Shown: positions 1 through 9,586 of the stretch, piece by piece | Position numbering within the stretch: position 1 is the first letter of the stretch | How the letters are laid out: every line of letters begins with the position of its first letter | Assembly: GCA_009838075.1 (NCBI GenBank) | Contig: VXSG01000097.1 | Coordinates: forward strand, 98,079-162,078 | Length of the DNA stretch: 64,000 nt | Reading direction: 5' to 3' | Source: Boseongicola sp. SB0665_bin_10 | Lineage (GTDB): Bacteria; Pseudomonadota; Alphaproteobacteria; Rhodobacterales; Rhodobacteraceae | The notes under the pieces: model-generated | Databases searched by the model: none | What the model was told of the DNA's origin: nothing | Seen by the model: only the letters and a program-made list of their open reading frames with translations | Position numbers and translations under genes: made by a program

Positions 1-233
1 GCGGGTTCATGGCCTCGGATCCGGTCGTGGTGCAAGTGCTCGAAGGGGAGAGCGCAGTCGCCAGGAATCGCGATGTGATGGGAGCGACCAACCCGGCTGA
101 TGCCGACCCTGGCACGATTCGCGCGGAATTTGCCGAGAGCATTGGCGAGAACTCGGTGCATGGCTCGGATGCGCCCGAAACCGCTGCGGTCGAGATCGCG
201 TACTTCTTCTCGGGGCTCGAATTGGTCGGTTGA
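1..233 (+). CDS. ndk: Nucleoside diphosphate kinase, C-terminal part (cut by window edge)
   Basis: This is the last ~77 residues of nucleoside diphosphate kinase, which balances cellular NTP/dNTP pools by moving a phosphate through an active-site histidine. The visible part carries the family motifs [14 protein letters not shown] and the catalytic His segment [12 protein letters not shown], and it ends in the usual [13 protein letters not shown] tail. The reading frame is open to the left edge, so the start lies outside the window. It runs convergent to the dehalogenase gene that ends at 383. Identity is close to certain; only the N-terminus is missing. Confidence 0.95.
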   Translation, partial: GFMASDPVVVQVLEGESAVARNRDVMGATNPADADPGTIRAEFAESIGENSVHGSDAPETAAVEIAYFFSGLELVG

Positions 234-382
234 CCGCTTGTGACGGTGCGGCACTGGCAAACCCTGCTGCAGGCGGATTTGTCGGGTGCGCTTTCTCAAG
301 ATTCGAATCCAGTTCCGCCCAGAGGATCCGTCGGTCAGCGTGCGGACTTCGCGGTTCGCATCTTCCACGAATTCCCGTTGCT

Positions 383-3300
383 TCAGATGTCCACCTCTAT
401 GACGCCGTCCGGCTCGGCGGCGCGAGACTGGCAGAGAATGATGGAGTCCTTGCGCTGCGCAGCCGAGAGCACGAAGTCGCGGTGCTCGACCTCGCCTGCG
501 ACCAGGCCGCACTTGCAGACGCCGCAAAGCCCGTCCGAACACTTCACGTCAACGGAAATGCCGCGTTCGGTCAGGACATCGGTAGCGCTCCTGCAGGCGG
601 GCACCTCAAGCGTGGTCCCGGAACGGACCAGCTTCAGGGTAAAGGCGTGATTCTCGTATTCTGGTAGCTCGGGAACCGAAAAGTACTCGAGATGGCGCGC
701 CTCTTCCGGAAAGCCCTGGCGTTCGGCGGCTTCGATGACGGCGGACATGTAGCGATCCGGGCCGCATGTGTAGACGTGGGTTCCATCCGAGTACGGTCCG
801 AGAACGCAATGCAGGTCTGCCCGGCTGCCTTCGTCGGAGACGTGCAGCACGACATTCTCGGCCCAGGGCATGGCGCGGAGGTCGTCAAGATAGGCGGCCC
901 TGTCGCGCGAGGGCACCGAATAGTGGAGCGTGAAGTCACGGCCGAGATCATGGAGACGATGTCCCATTGCCACCATTGGCGTGATCCCGATGCCGCCTCC
1001 CATGAGAAGCGTCCGCTTGGCGCTTTCCTCTAGAGGGAAGTGATTGATCGGCTTCGACAGGAAGACTCGGCGGCCTTCAGCGAATATCCGGTGCATCAGC
1101 TTCGAGCCGCCGCGCCCGTCGTCTTCCCGCAGGACACCGATCTGATACACAGAACGGTCCTGCGGGTTGCCGGACATTGAAAATTGCCGAAGAAACTCCG
1201 GCGCCACGACGATGTCCAGATGCGCGCCTGCCGTCCATTCGGGGAGGTCGCGGCCACCGGGGTCACGGAACTCGTAGATCGTTACGTCGCCGCCGCGCGC
1301 ATCGACCTTCGACACGACCATCTTCAGGACCGGACTGTCCGCATGGTCAAGAACTTCATGCGCGAGGCCCTCGGTGTCGCCACGTTCGAGACGCGCCTTG
1401 TATGCCTCTGGCGTCAGCATGGCCGCGTAGGCCTCGATCCCTGCCTCGCGGTCCATCGGAAAGGGGTAGGGCCAGGGCGGCGGCGTGAGATGTGCGGGAT
1501 AGACGGCCAGCGTCTGGTCCTCGTATTTCAGGTCCAGCTCGCGCTGCAGGTCGCGGACATTCACCGGCTCGCGTGCCGGCCGGTAGCCGCCGTCCTCCTC
1601 GATCCCGATGTCCCACCACCATTTCTTGATCGGGTTGAGACCGCCGTTGCCAAGCCGGTCATCAAGGCGCGCAAGGGCGGGGGCCAGCGCCGGCACGTTC
1701 ATGGCTGCCCAGCGAAAGGGCTTCTCGGCAAACAGTCCTTCAAGGTTCCACGGGCAGGTCTTCATGCACCTGCCGCACATGGCGCCGCCGGGCGTCGTGA
1801 TACGGTAGGTTGCGCATTTCTGGCTGTCGGACTTCCAGATCTCGTATCCGTTGAACATCAGCTTCGGACCCGCCGTGATCGCGCCCGACGGACATTCCCG
1901 CGCGCACTTGTTGCACGCCTCGCAAAATGCCTGGAGACCGAAGTCGATCGGCTTGTCATGGGCGAGCGGCATGTCCGTGGTCACGACGCCCGACTTGAGG
2001 CGGGGGCCGAGGAAGGGATTCAGGATCACTTCCCCGATGCGGCTGACCTCGCCAAGGCCCGACAGCAGCAGGAGCGGTGGCTGGACAACCTCGCCATCAA
2101 GGACCGTATGCGCCTTTGCCCCGTAGCCAAGGCTCCTGATGTGCTTTGCAATGACGCCTCCCAGAAGGGAAAACCGGAGATAGGCTCGCATGGACTGCGC
2201 GACGCTGATCCAGTCGTCTCCACTGGCCCCTTCCATCGTCTCGTAGCCCTGGTCAATGATCATGCTGATCGCCTGATCGTGTGGCGGGTCGATGGGCGCG
2301 CCGGTCGCGTCGTGACTGTACCATGTCCATTCGGGGCAGCGGCTGATCCCGACCGCATCAATTCCCAGAAAGTAGCTCGCCGCCTTCACGTTCGCGGCGT
2401 TGCGCGCCGCGTCCGAGGGACGCCGGCCCGATTCGGACGCGCCGTCCTGCAGGAGCACGAGGGCCCCGAGCATGCGTCTTTGCGCCATTGCTGTCGGCGC
2501 CTTCCGGGCGTAATGCCCGTTCCTTGCGCCGTCCTGCACTGCCTTGCCCATGTCCCCGAACTGGGCGCGCGCAAACATGTCGGTTCGCTTCGGCACGCGC
2601 GGCACACGCGGCTCGTCGATGAAGGTCGTTGGGTCGTCCACGCGCTTCAGGGTTTCGAAAGGGTGCGGGCCGTCGACATAGTCGCGCCGCCTGAAGGGAT
2701 CCTTGTTGAATGCGTTCTTCGAGGTTCGGTAGCCCGTCCACCAGGCAGGGCCGCGCGTGCCGATCAGCGGCTGCCTTGTCGCAAGCGGCAGGTCGGGCGC
2801 CATCTCGAACGTGGTGGTCAGCGCAGCGAGACCAAACCTGTCGCCAAGGAACGGATTGCGCAAGACGCCCTGCCTTGCGATCGCAAGCCCGGCTTCGATC
2901 GCCAGCCGGTTCAGGTCGACATCCGACGAGGTCGCGCTGTGCGCCTTTGCGTCATGGCCGAGAAGGCGAATGTAGTTCGCCAGGACGACCGCGGTTTCCG
3001 ATGCACGCAGGCAGGCGGCATGGTGTTCGGCGCCCTCGAGCCACTCCGTTCCCGGTTCGCCGTCCCTGATCGGTCGCGGACGCGCATTGAGGAAGACCAC
3101 TGCATGGGTGTGGCCGGCAATGGTCGACGGCGGCGCCTCCATCGACTCCTTCAGGTCCGCCATGATCATGTCGATGCCGCTCGCGAGCGTCTTTGTCTGG
3201 CGTGTCTTCAGGTCATTGGCCAAACGGTCAATGTCAGGGTTCCGCCAGGGCACTTCCAGAATGGCGTCGCCGGGCAGGCGGCAGACTCCAACCATCGCGG

Positions 3301-3586
3301 CGTCAGAGAAGTAGCCGAAGGACTTGAGGTGGCGAGCCCTTTCCGTCGGGTCGGCCGGACACTCCGCAACAGCCTTGTTGACGAGGCCGTCCCTGATCGC
3401 GTCCATCATCGCCTGGTACTCCGCCATCGCGTTCACGATGCATTCCGGGGTGTCGTGTTTCCGGAAGGCCAGGGGCGCAGGGCGAGGCAGGCCGGCAACA
3501 TCCGCCGTTCTGGACCGGCGAAGGCGCTCCAGCGGATAGGGACCTAGATGTACGGGACGGTTACTGTCCGTGAACAAGCGAGTCAT
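383..3586 (-). CDS. Self-sufficient reductive dehalogenase (RdhA-reductase fusion)
   Basis: 1067 residues. The N-terminal ~700 residues form a corrinoid- and iron-sulfur-dependent reductive dehalogenase. Two ferredoxin-type clusters are visible: C555-x2-C-x2-C-x3-CP, and C591 with C604-x2-C607-x3-CP. The remainder is a phthalate-dioxygenase-reductase-like module: an FMN motif RQFSMSGNP near 800, a nucleotide-binding GGGIGITP near 860, and a C-terminal plant-type [2Fe-2S] site (C1016, C1021, C1024, C1052). There is no Tat signal, so the enzyme should be cytoplasmic and take electrons from NAD(P)H, like the catabolic halophenol enzymes BhbA and NpRdhA. Two segments resemble each other (NPFLGDRFG...LTTTF and NPFLGPRLK...VTTDM), matching the duplicated fold known for this class. 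Start chosen at ATG 3586; an in-frame ATG lies 7 codons upstream and neither has a strong ribosome site. Substrate is not deducible; a halogenated phenol is the family expectation. Confidence 0.92.
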   Translation of the reverse strand: MTRLFTDSNRPVHLGPYPLERLRRSRTADVAGLPRPAPLAFRKHDTPECIVNAMAEYQAMMDAIRDGLVNKAVAECPADPTERARHLKSFGYFSDAAMVGVCRLPGDAILEVPWRNPDIDRLANDLKTRQTKTLASGIDMIMADLKESMEAPPSTIAGHTHAVVFLNARPRPIRDGEPGTEWLEGAEHHAACLRASETAVVLANYIRLLGHDAKAHSATSSDVDLNRLAIEAGLAIARQGVLRNPFLGDRFGLAALTTTFEMAPDLPLATRQPLIGTRGPAWWTGYRTSKNAFNKDPFRRRDYVDGPHPFETLKRVDDPTTFIDEPRVPRVPKRTDMFARAQFGDMGKAVQDGARNGHYARKAPTAMAQRRMLGALVLLQDGASESGRRPSDAARNAANVKAASYFLGIDAVGISRCPEWTWYSHDATGAPIDPPHDQAISMIIDQGYETMEGASGDDWISVAQSMRAYLRFSLLGGVIAKHIRSLGYGAKAHTVLDGEVVQPPLLLLSGLGEVSRIGEVILNPFLGPRLKSGVVTTDMPLAHDKPIDFGLQAFCEACNKCARECPSGAITAGPKLMFNGYEIWKSDSQKCATYRITTPGGAMCGRCMKTCPWNLEGLFAEKPFRWAAMNVPALAPALARLDDRLGNGGLNPIKKWWWDIGIEEDGGYRPAREPVNVRDLQRELDLKYEDQTLAVYPAHLTPPPWPYPFPMDREAGIEAYAAMLTPEAYKARLERGDTEGLAHEVLDHADSPVLKMVVSKVDARGGDVTIYEFRDPGGRDLPEWTAGAHLDIVVAPEFLRQFSMSGNPQDRSVYQIGVLREDDGRGGSKLMHRIFAEGRRVFLSKPINHFPLEESAKRTLLMGGGIGITPMVAMGHRLHDLGRDFTLHYSVPSRDRAAYLDDLRAMPWAENVVLHVSDEGSRADLHCVLGPYSDGTHVYTCGPDRYMSAVIEAAERQGFPEEARHLEYFSVPELPEYENHAFTLKLVRSGTTLEVPACRSATDVLTERGISVDVKCSDGLCGVCKCGLVAGEVEHRDFVLSAAQRKDSIILCQSRAAEPDGVIEVDI

Positions 3587-3715
3587 TGTCGCGAAGCTAA
3601 TCCGCATGTATTGAAATGCACAAGTGGCCGATGCGCCCGCCGCAGCCGACAGCCGGATGCGGCCACCACATGGTGCGCAATTCGGCCCCAGGAACGATTC
3701 GCAAGGGAGCTTTCG

Positions 3716-5554
3716 ATGCGGGCAGCCATATTCTGCATGTTTCTCGGCCTGACAGGCGCGGCATTTGCCGAGAGCCACGAGGACACGATCACGAGCCACG
3801 GCATTTCGGCCTTTGGCGAACTCAAGTACCTTCCGGACTTCCCGCATTTCGACTACGTGAACCCGGATGCGCCCAAAGGGGGCACGATGAGCTTTCGGGG
3901 CTTCCTGGCAAGCCAGACCTTCGACAGCCTGAACCAGTTCATCCTCGCTGGCGAGCCGGCGCAGGGCCTGGGACTGATCTACGACTCGCTCCTGGTGCGC
4001 GCTTATGACGAGGCCGACGCGGTCTACGGTCTGCTCGCCGAAAAGCTGGAATACCCCGAGGACCGGTCCTGGGTCGTGTTCACCTTGCGAGACAACGCGG
4101 TCTTTGCCGACGGAGAGCCGGTGACGGCATCGGATGTTGTCTGGACGATCAGGACGCTGCAGACCGACGGCAGCCCCAACTACAGGATCGCGCTTGAGGA
4201 CGTGGCCAGCGTCGAGGCTCTTTCGGATCGCGAGGTTCGGTTCGAGTTCGCGGAGGACGTCGCCACGCGGGACCTGATTTCCGAGGTCGGCCAGATGCCC
4301 GTGCTGCCGGAACACTACTATCAGACCGTGGATTTCACGCGATCGACGCTGGAGCCTCCCCTCGGCTCGGGACCCTACCTTGTCGACAAGGTGGATGCAG
4401 GTCGCCAGATCGTCTATTGCCGCAATCCGGACTATTGGGCTGCCGCACTGCCCGTGAACGTGGGCGCGTACAATTTCGACTGCTTCCGCTACGAGTACTT
4501 TGCCGACAACACGGCGGCGTTCGAGGCGTTGAAGGCAGGCGTCTACCTGTTTCACGAAGAGTTCTTCTCGGCCCTCTGGGCGACAGCCTATGACTTTCCG
4601 GCGCTTGAGAAGGGCTGGGTGAAGCGTGAGGTGCTTGATGACGGCCGGCCTTCCGGCGCGCAGGGCTTCTGGTTCAACATGCGGCTTCCCAAGTTCCAGG
4701 ACCGCAGGGTGCGCGAAGCCATCGGGATGATGTTCAACTTCGAGTGGTCGAACGAGACACTTTTCTACGGATCCTATGCCCGGCTCGACAGCTTCTGGGA
4801 AAATGCGCCGATGCAGGCCGAGGGCATGCTGGAGGGCGAGGAACTCGCGGTGCTCGAGACCTATCGCGACCAGTTGCCGGAGACCGTCTTTACCGAGCCG
4901 GCATTCGTGCCGCCTGTCAGTACAACGAGCAAGACCGATCGCCGGCTTGTTCGAGCGGCAAACGCACTTCTTGAAGAGGCAGGGTGGACCATCGGCGATG
5001 ATGGTTTGCGACGCAACGCCGACGGCGAGGTGCTCAGCATCGAGTTCATCGATGACGGGCCGGCCTTCGAGCGCATCGTCCTGCCCTTTGCGGAGAACTT
5101 GAAGCTCCTCGGCATTGACGCGCGCTTCGAGCTGATCGACAGCGCGGAACTGGAACAGAGACAGGAAGACTTCGAATACGACGTCTATGTCGCCCGCTTC
5201 ATCTTGCCGCTGAGTCCGTCGCTTGAGCTGAGAATCCTGTTTTCAAGCGAGAGCGCCAATACGCCGGGAACGTTCAACCTGACCGGACTGGCCGACCCGG
5301 TCGTCGACGCCTTGATCGAAGAGATCATCGGTGCTGGAACCCGGGCCGAGATGGAAGTGCGCGTCAAGGCGCTCGACAGGGTTCTGCGGGACCGCATGAT
5401 CTGGGTGCCGAACTGGTACAAGGGTGCGCATTGGGTTGCCTTTTGGGACGTGTTCGGGCGACCGGAGATCAAGCCGGCCTACGACAGGGGTATCAACTAC
5501 TGGTGGTGGGACGAGGCCAGGTACGAGAAGCTGCGTGCCGAGGGCGCACTTTAG
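3716..5554 (+). CDS. Extracellular solute-binding protein, family 5 (YejA/peptide type)
   Basis: 612 residues. The N-terminus is a typical Sec signal peptide with an AFA-ES cleavage site, so the mature protein should be periplasmic. The mature start (HGISAFGELKYLPDF then FDYVNPDAPKGG) is characteristic of the YejA branch of ABC binding proteins, which take up peptides and microcin C-like compounds. ATG 3716 is chosen because AAGGGAG sits just upstream and the signal peptide begins there; the upstream frame is not credible. It is divergent from the dehalogenase gene across 129 bp. No yejB/yejE/yejF permease or ATPase genes follow, which is unusual: it may be an orphan or work with a transporter coded elsewhere. 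A role in importing halogenated substrate is possible but only suggested by position. Confidence 0.85.
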   Translation: MRAAIFCMFLGLTGAAFAESHEDTITSHGISAFGELKYLPDFPHFDYVNPDAPKGGTMSFRGFLASQTFDSLNQFILAGEPAQGLGLIYDSLLVRAYDEADAVYGLLAEKLEYPEDRSWVVFTLRDNAVFADGEPVTASDVVWTIRTLQTDGSPNYRIALEDVASVEALSDREVRFEFAEDVATRDLISEVGQMPVLPEHYYQTVDFTRSTLEPPLGSGPYLVDKVDAGRQIVYCRNPDYWAAALPVNVGAYNFDCFRYEYFADNTAAFEALKAGVYLFHEEFFSALWATAYDFPALEKGWVKREVLDDGRPSGAQGFWFNMRLPKFQDRRVREAIGMMFNFEWSNETLFYGSYARLDSFWENAPMQAEGMLEGEELAVLETYRDQLPETVFTEPAFVPPVSTTSKTDRRLVRAANALLEEAGWTIGDDGLRRNADGEVLSIEFIDDGPAFERIVLPFAENLKLLGIDARFELIDSAELEQRQEDFEYDVYVARFILPLSPSLELRILFSSESANTPGTFNLTGLADPVVDALIEEIIGAGTRAEMEVRVKALDRVLRDRMIWVPNWYKGAHWVAFWDVFGRPEIKPAYDRGINYWWWDEARYEKLRAEGAL

Positions 5555-5852
5555 CGCATTCGACCAGCTAGCGTGCAACTTGGAACCGCATTTCGTCGCC
5601 TTTGGACCCCAAGGCGTTGCGGGAGCTGCTTGGGCGAACGTTGGCCGCTGCAGTCGTGGTACGACGATAGTTGAGGAGGCCGTTGGCTTCGGCGCTGGAA
5701 GGTTCCAATGTCCGGATCATTTCAGAAAGGCCGATCCCGCGCTTCCGGAATCAGCGACCGGATGCTGTCCGGCTGCGCGGTTCGACTTGCCATGCCGATT
5801 CAAGTGTGCCCGATGCAGGACTTGCCCCTGTCTCGAATCCCTGACCCGCTTT

Positions 5853-6614
5853 TCATGACGAGCGTTCGCGGCCCGTCATGCGTGAAAGAGCTGTCGGCAT
5901 CGGCAATTCAAGGTAGTCCCTCGCATGCACCCGGGCGAGCCCCTTGAGACAAAGCAGGCGCTTGTCGGCGTCCTCCAGGTTCTGGATCGCGCTGCCAAGC
6001 GTGTCGAAGACTTTGCGTGCGTCTTGGGCCTTGGCCGTGATGTAAGGCAGGGCCGGCGTCGGACGGGTGTGGCAGATCTCCTTAAGAACGGCTTCTAAGC
6101 CATCGAACTCCTTTATGTATTTCCAAGACACTGCGTCAATGGCAGCGATGTCGGCAGCGCGATTTGCGATCGCATGAGCGCTCGCGGCGTGAGAGCCGGT
6201 AATGACCGGCTCGGAGAAGTGGAAGCCGCCGTCCCTGGCCTTGGCATCAAGGGCGGCCCATCCCGACTGGGACAGCGGATCATTGATCGCCGGACGCGCC
6301 CCTGCGAACTCCGCCACCGTTGTCCGGTTGTCATCCGCTCGCGCAATGATGGTGCTGAAGTAGCGACCTTCCGGGCACGGCAGGTCGTGCACAGGTGCGC
6401 CGACCAGTTGGACGGAACCGTGCAGGCGTGCCCTGTAGGGCAGTCCGCATGTCTGGGAAAGCAGGAGTTCGGCATGTTTCCAATGGGTCCACGGGTCCCC
6501 GTCACGTGTCAGGTCAGCCGGCGCGCCCGGCCAGGCGTCTCGAAAGCTCTCCCAGAGCCGGTCATGCGCGTTTGCGGTCTCCGGCCGGTCGTACATTGGC
6601 AGGCTGGCGATCAT
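5853..6614 (-). CDS. PhnD-like (phosphonate-binding fold) protein without signal peptide
   Basis: 253 residues resembling the PhnD/PF12974 group of ABC phosphate/phosphonate-binding proteins: MIASLPMYDRPE at the start, then a GR-YFSTII region and a SH-A...AIDAVSW segment typical of the ligand cleft. There is no signal peptide, so the protein should remain in the cytoplasm unless exported by another route. Its start codon overlaps the stop of terB by 4 nt (ATGA), indicating coupled translation. No permease or ATPase gene is nearby. The true ligand is unknown; stand-alone PhnD-like proteins without transporter genes are common in this lineage, and I would not assign phosphonate uptake. Confidence 0.7.
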   Translation of the reverse strand: MIASLPMYDRPETANAHDRLWESFRDAWPGAPADLTRDGDPWTHWKHAELLLSQTCGLPYRARLHGSVQLVGAPVHDLPCPEGRYFSTIIARADDNRTTVAEFAGARPAINDPLSQSGWAALDAKARDGGFHFSEPVITGSHAASAHAIANRAADIAAIDAVSWKYIKEFDGLEAVLKEICHTRPTPALPYITAKAQDARKVFDTLGSAIQNLEDADKRLLCLKGLARVHARDYLELPMPTALSRMTGRERSS

Positions 6615-7051
6615 CCCCTCTTCACGACCCGCTGGCGGGCGAGGGCGCTGTCGCGGTCATTGATCCCGAGCATGGGGGCGACGAGGCGCATCAGCGCATC
6701 TTCCTCGTGGTCTCGAGAACCGTCCGCAAGAACGATCTCCCAAAGGGCCTCGATGATCTGTTCGCGATCCTCGTGCGGCACGGCCGCCTTGATCGCGCGG
6801 GTGAATCGCACCGTGTCCGGGGCTTCCGATTCGAGAGTCTCGGCATCCTTGCGGACTTTCGTGACCTCGAAAGGCGTCAGGTCAAATCGCCGTGACAGAA
6901 TCCTGTTGATGTGCGACCTCTCCGATTCGTCGTAACTCCCGTCCGCACGTGCGATCCGGACAAGCAGCGCAGCCAGCGCGAGTCGGGAATCGACATCGGA
7001 CAGCGTTTCGGGCTCAGGTGCCGTCATCCGGCGGAGAAGGTCACCAAACAT
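6611..7051 (-). CDS. TerB-family (tellurite resistance/DjlA-like) protein
   Basis: 146 residues of the all-helical TerB fold (PF05099). Acidic helices carry the family pattern ARADGSYDESE in the first half and LADGSRDHEEDALM in the second, both of which are putative metal-binding loops. ATG 7051 with GGTGGGG close upstream is preferred; an in-frame GTG at 7066 is possible. It overlaps the PhnD-like gene by 4 nt and follows pyrG by 60 bp on the same strand. TerB-like proteins are linked to stress and membrane-associated complexes, but a specific function cannot be given here. Confidence 0.8.
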   Translation of the reverse strand: MFGDLLRRMTAPEPETLSDVDSRLALAALLVRIARADGSYDESERSHINRILSRRFDLTPFEVTKVRKDAETLESEAPDTVRFTRAIKAAVPHEDREQIIEALWEIVLADGSRDHEEDALMRLVAPMLGINDRDSALARQRVVKRG

Positions 7052-7111
7052 TTCCCCACCATACACCTCGGCATCACGGGTTGCGAGAGGCGCGGGGCCG
7101 GCGAATGTCCG

Positions 7112-8755
7112 CTAGACAAGCCTGCTTGTCTCCACCGCGGCCCGGATGAAATCCGCGAACAGCGGATGTGGTTCAAACGGCTTTGACTTCAGTTCCGGGT
7201 GAAACTGCACGCAGACGAACCACGGGTGATCAGTGATCTCGACGGTCTCGGGCAATCGCCCGTCCGGACTCATTCCGGAAAAGTTCAGGCCCGTCCCCTC
7301 GAGCCTGTCCCGAAATCTTGTATCGATCTCGTAGCGATGCCTGTGGCGCTCCTCGATCGCGGTGTCTCCGTAGATTTCCGCGACCCTTGAGCCTTCCTTG
7401 AGAAGTGCCGTGTATGCGCCCAGGCGCATCGTGCCGCCCTTGTCGTCGCTGATCTTGCGCCTTGAAACATGGTTGCCCTGAACCCACTCCTTCAGGTGAT
7501 AGACAACAGGCTCGAATCGCTTCTTGCCGGCCTCGTGGTCGAATTCCTCGGAACCCGCCTTGACAATGCCCGCAAGATTGCGCGCCGCCTCGATGACCGC
7601 CATCTGCATGCCAAGGCAGATGCCGAAATATGGGATCTTCTTCTCTCGCGCGTAGCGGGTCGCCCGAATCATGCCTTCGGTTCCACGTTCCCCGAAGCCT
7701 CCTGGGACGAGGATTGCATGAAATCCTTCGAGATGGGGGGCCGGATCCTCGCTTTCGAACACTTCCGAATCGATCCAGGTGGCGTTCACGCGCGTGCGGT
7801 TGGCCATGCCACCATGGGTCAGCGCCTCGGAGATGGACTTGTAGGCGTCCTCGAGCATCGTGTACTTCCCGACGATCGCGACCTTGACTTCGCCTTCCGC
7901 ATTGTCGAGCCGATCCTTCACGTCATGCCAGCAATCCAGCTTGGGCGTGGGCGTCGGCGCGATCCGGAATGCATCGAGGACCGCCTGGTCCAGGCCGAAC
8001 TCGTGATAGGCGAGCGGCGCCTCGTAGATGGACGCGAGGTCGTAGGCCGGGATCACGGCCTCCGGGCGGACATTGCAGAAAAGGGCGATTTTCGCGCGCT
8101 CCTTTTCCGGGATTTTCTCTTTCGAGCGGCAGACAAGAACATCGGGCTGGAGCCCGATCGCACGGAGTTCCTTGACGCTGTGTTGCGTCGGCTTGGTCTT
8201 CAGTTCGCCCGTGGCAGCGATGTAGGGCAGCAGGGTCAGGTGCATGAAAATGCACTCATCGCGATCCCTGTCCTGCGCAAACTGACGAATCGCCTCGAAG
8301 AAGGGCAGACCTTCGATGTCGCCGACAGTGCCGCCGATTTCGCAGAGCATGAAATCCGTCTCGTTGTCCCCGATGCTGATGAATTCCTTTATCTCGTCGG
8401 TGACATGAGGGATCACCTGGATGGTCTTTCCGAGGTAGTCGCCGCGCCGTTCCTTCTCGAGGACGTTGGAATAGATGCGGCCGGAGGAGACGGAATCGGA
8501 GCCACGGGCATGAACGCCCGTGAACCGCTCGTAATGGCCGAGATCGAGGTCGGTCTCGGCACCGTCGTCGGTGACGAAGACTTCGCCATGCTCGAACGGA
8601 CTCATCGTTCCGGGGTCCACGTTCAGGTATGGATCGAGTTTCCGTAGCCGAACGGAATATCCGCGTGCCTGCAGCAATGCCCCTAGCGCGGCGGACGCAA
8701 GCCCCTTTCCAAGCGACGACACAACGCCGCCGGTGACAAAGACGAACCTCGCCAT
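7112..8755 (-). CDS. pyrG: CTP synthase
   Basis: 547 residues, normal length. It makes CTP from UTP, ATP and glutamine in the cytoplasm. The N-terminal synthase domain begins [18 protein letters not shown] with the P-loop-like ATP site; the C-terminal class I amidotransferase domain shows GICLGMQ with the nucleophilic cysteine and a QFHPE histidine/glutamate motif. ATG 8755 is chosen from the family N-terminus; the frame stays open 22 codons further upstream but that part is unlike the family. Directly upstream lies a nested inverted repeat (8769-8825) within the mRNA leader. It sits in a run downstream of secG. Confidence 0.97.
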   Translation of the reverse strand: MARFVFVTGGVVSSLGKGLASAALGALLQARGYSVRLRKLDPYLNVDPGTMSPFEHGEVFVTDDGAETDLDLGHYERFTGVHARGSDSVSSGRIYSNVLEKERRGDYLGKTIQVIPHVTDEIKEFISIGDNETDFMLCEIGGTVGDIEGLPFFEAIRQFAQDRDRDECIFMHLTLLPYIAATGELKTKPTQHSVKELRAIGLQPDVLVCRSKEKIPEKERAKIALFCNVRPEAVIPAYDLASIYEAPLAYHEFGLDQAVLDAFRIAPTPTPKLDCWHDVKDRLDNAEGEVKVAIVGKYTMLEDAYKSISEALTHGGMANRTRVNATWIDSEVFESEDPAPHLEGFHAILVPGGFGERGTEGMIRATRYAREKKIPYFGICLGMQMAVIEAARNLAGIVKAGSEEFDHEAGKKRFEPVVYHLKEWVQGNHVSRRKISDDKGGTMRLGAYTALLKEGSRVAEIYGDTAIEERHRHRYEIDTRFRDRLEGTGLNFSGMSPDGRLPETVEITDHPWFVCVQFHPELKSKPFEPHPLFADFIRAAVETSRLV

Positions 8756-9135
8756 ACTGTCGGGTACTCCCCGTGACTGCCTCTTGCCGCCCGATTCGTG
8801 CTTCGAATGACGCGGCATCACGGGGCTACACCGTTAAAGGAATTGCGGCGGCTTGCCAAGTGGGTCACCCGCAATATCTTGAGAAAATTTCTGCAAACGG
8901 TCGAAGTGTAGTGGAATTTCGTCCAGACGGCACCAGCCCGCATCGCTTCACCTGGTCAAGGAGTCGCGCGAATTCAGGGAGTTGGGTGCATTCATGGGCG
9001 TCCTGGCGCCGAGAAGCCGCGGGCCGGTCCGCAGATGCCTTGCCCAAGCGCGGGCCGGGCGGCGCCATGTTGTGCCGCTCGCCGTCCCGCCAGGTGCAGG
9101 ACCGCGCTCCGGGATCAGGGAATCCGAGGGGTGGG
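8756..9135. other. Intergenic region, secG to pyrG (380 bp)
   Basis: No gene is supported here. The part next to pyrG holds the nested stem-loop described at 8769-8825. Further upstream, around 8860-8910, is a short AT-richer patch that could contain a pyrG promoter, but I cannot fix -35/-10 boxes with confidence. Confidence 0.5.
8769..8825 (-). promoter_or_regulatory. Nested stem-loop in the pyrG leader
   Basis: Three perfect nested inverted repeats: CCCCGTGA 8769-8776 with TCACGGGG 8818-8825; TGCCGC 8785-8790 with GCGGCA 8812-8817; ATTCG 8794-8798 with CGAAT 8804-8808. Together they can form one long bulged hairpin ending 13 nt before the pyrG start codon. No T-run follows, so it is not a standard terminator; a leader structure affecting translation is a reasonable inference. 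Confidence 0.55.
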
Positions 9136-9507
9136 CTACTCGTCCGCGCGGGGCAGGAGGCCGCCGCCCGAGCCGCCGCCGTCAACGGGAGGCAGCAGCG
9201 AATCGGCTTCCGGAACTTCGCCCGGTCCTGCGCTGGTTCCGGGCGCCGCGATGCCGAGACGGTCCAGCACGGAACCGGTGGCCGAGTTCTGGGCGGCGAT
9301 GATCGTCAGCGTAAGCGAGGTGATTATGAATGCGATTGCAAAAGCCCAGGTCACCTTGCCCAGCGCCGTTGCCGCGCCGCGTGATGTCACAAGCCCGCCA
9401 CCACCGCCACCCAGGCCAAGCCCGCCGCCTTCCGAGCGCTGCAGGAGCACAACGCCAATGAGACAGAGAGCGAGAATCAGGTGGACGATGAGAACGACGT
9501 TGTCCAT
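9136..9507 (-). CDS. secG: Preprotein translocase subunit SecG
   Basis: 123 residues. Small subunit of the SecYEG channel in the inner membrane. It has two hydrophobic helices (residues ~2-22 and ~52-75) joined by the family loop LLQRSEGGGLGLGGG. The C-terminal tail is rich in Gly, Pro and acidic residues, as in other alphaproteobacterial SecG. ATG 9507 is chosen because MDNVVLIVHLI is the conserved N-terminus and the upstream extension is unlike the family. It lies 79 bp downstream of the EamA transporter gene. Confidence 0.95.
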   Translation of the reverse strand: MDNVVLIVHLILALCLIGVVLLQRSEGGGLGLGGGGGGLVTSRGAATALGKVTWAFAIAFIITSLTLTIIAAQNSATGSVLDRLGIAAPGTSAGPGEVPEADSLLPPVDGGGSGGGLLPRADE

Positions 9508-9586
9508 GGCGAATGCGGCCCTGCTTGCGAGTGTGCGGTATCTATGCGAGCAGATGCCCCTTCGCAACCCCGCGCGCACCAGACGG

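Noticed and set aside
1184..3547. A 787-residue open frame on the plus strand opposite the dehalogenase gene
   Set aside because: Antisense shadow of a GC-rich gene; Arg/His-rich, no motif and no ribosome site.
3587..4555. Continuation of the dehalogenase frame upstream for 323 codons
   Set aside because: It runs antisense through the YejA-like gene; dehalogenase homology begins at 3586.
8860..8910. A tRNA or small RNA gene between secG and pyrG
   Set aside because: Checked for a T-loop GGTTCGAATCC-like core and acceptor pairing; none found.
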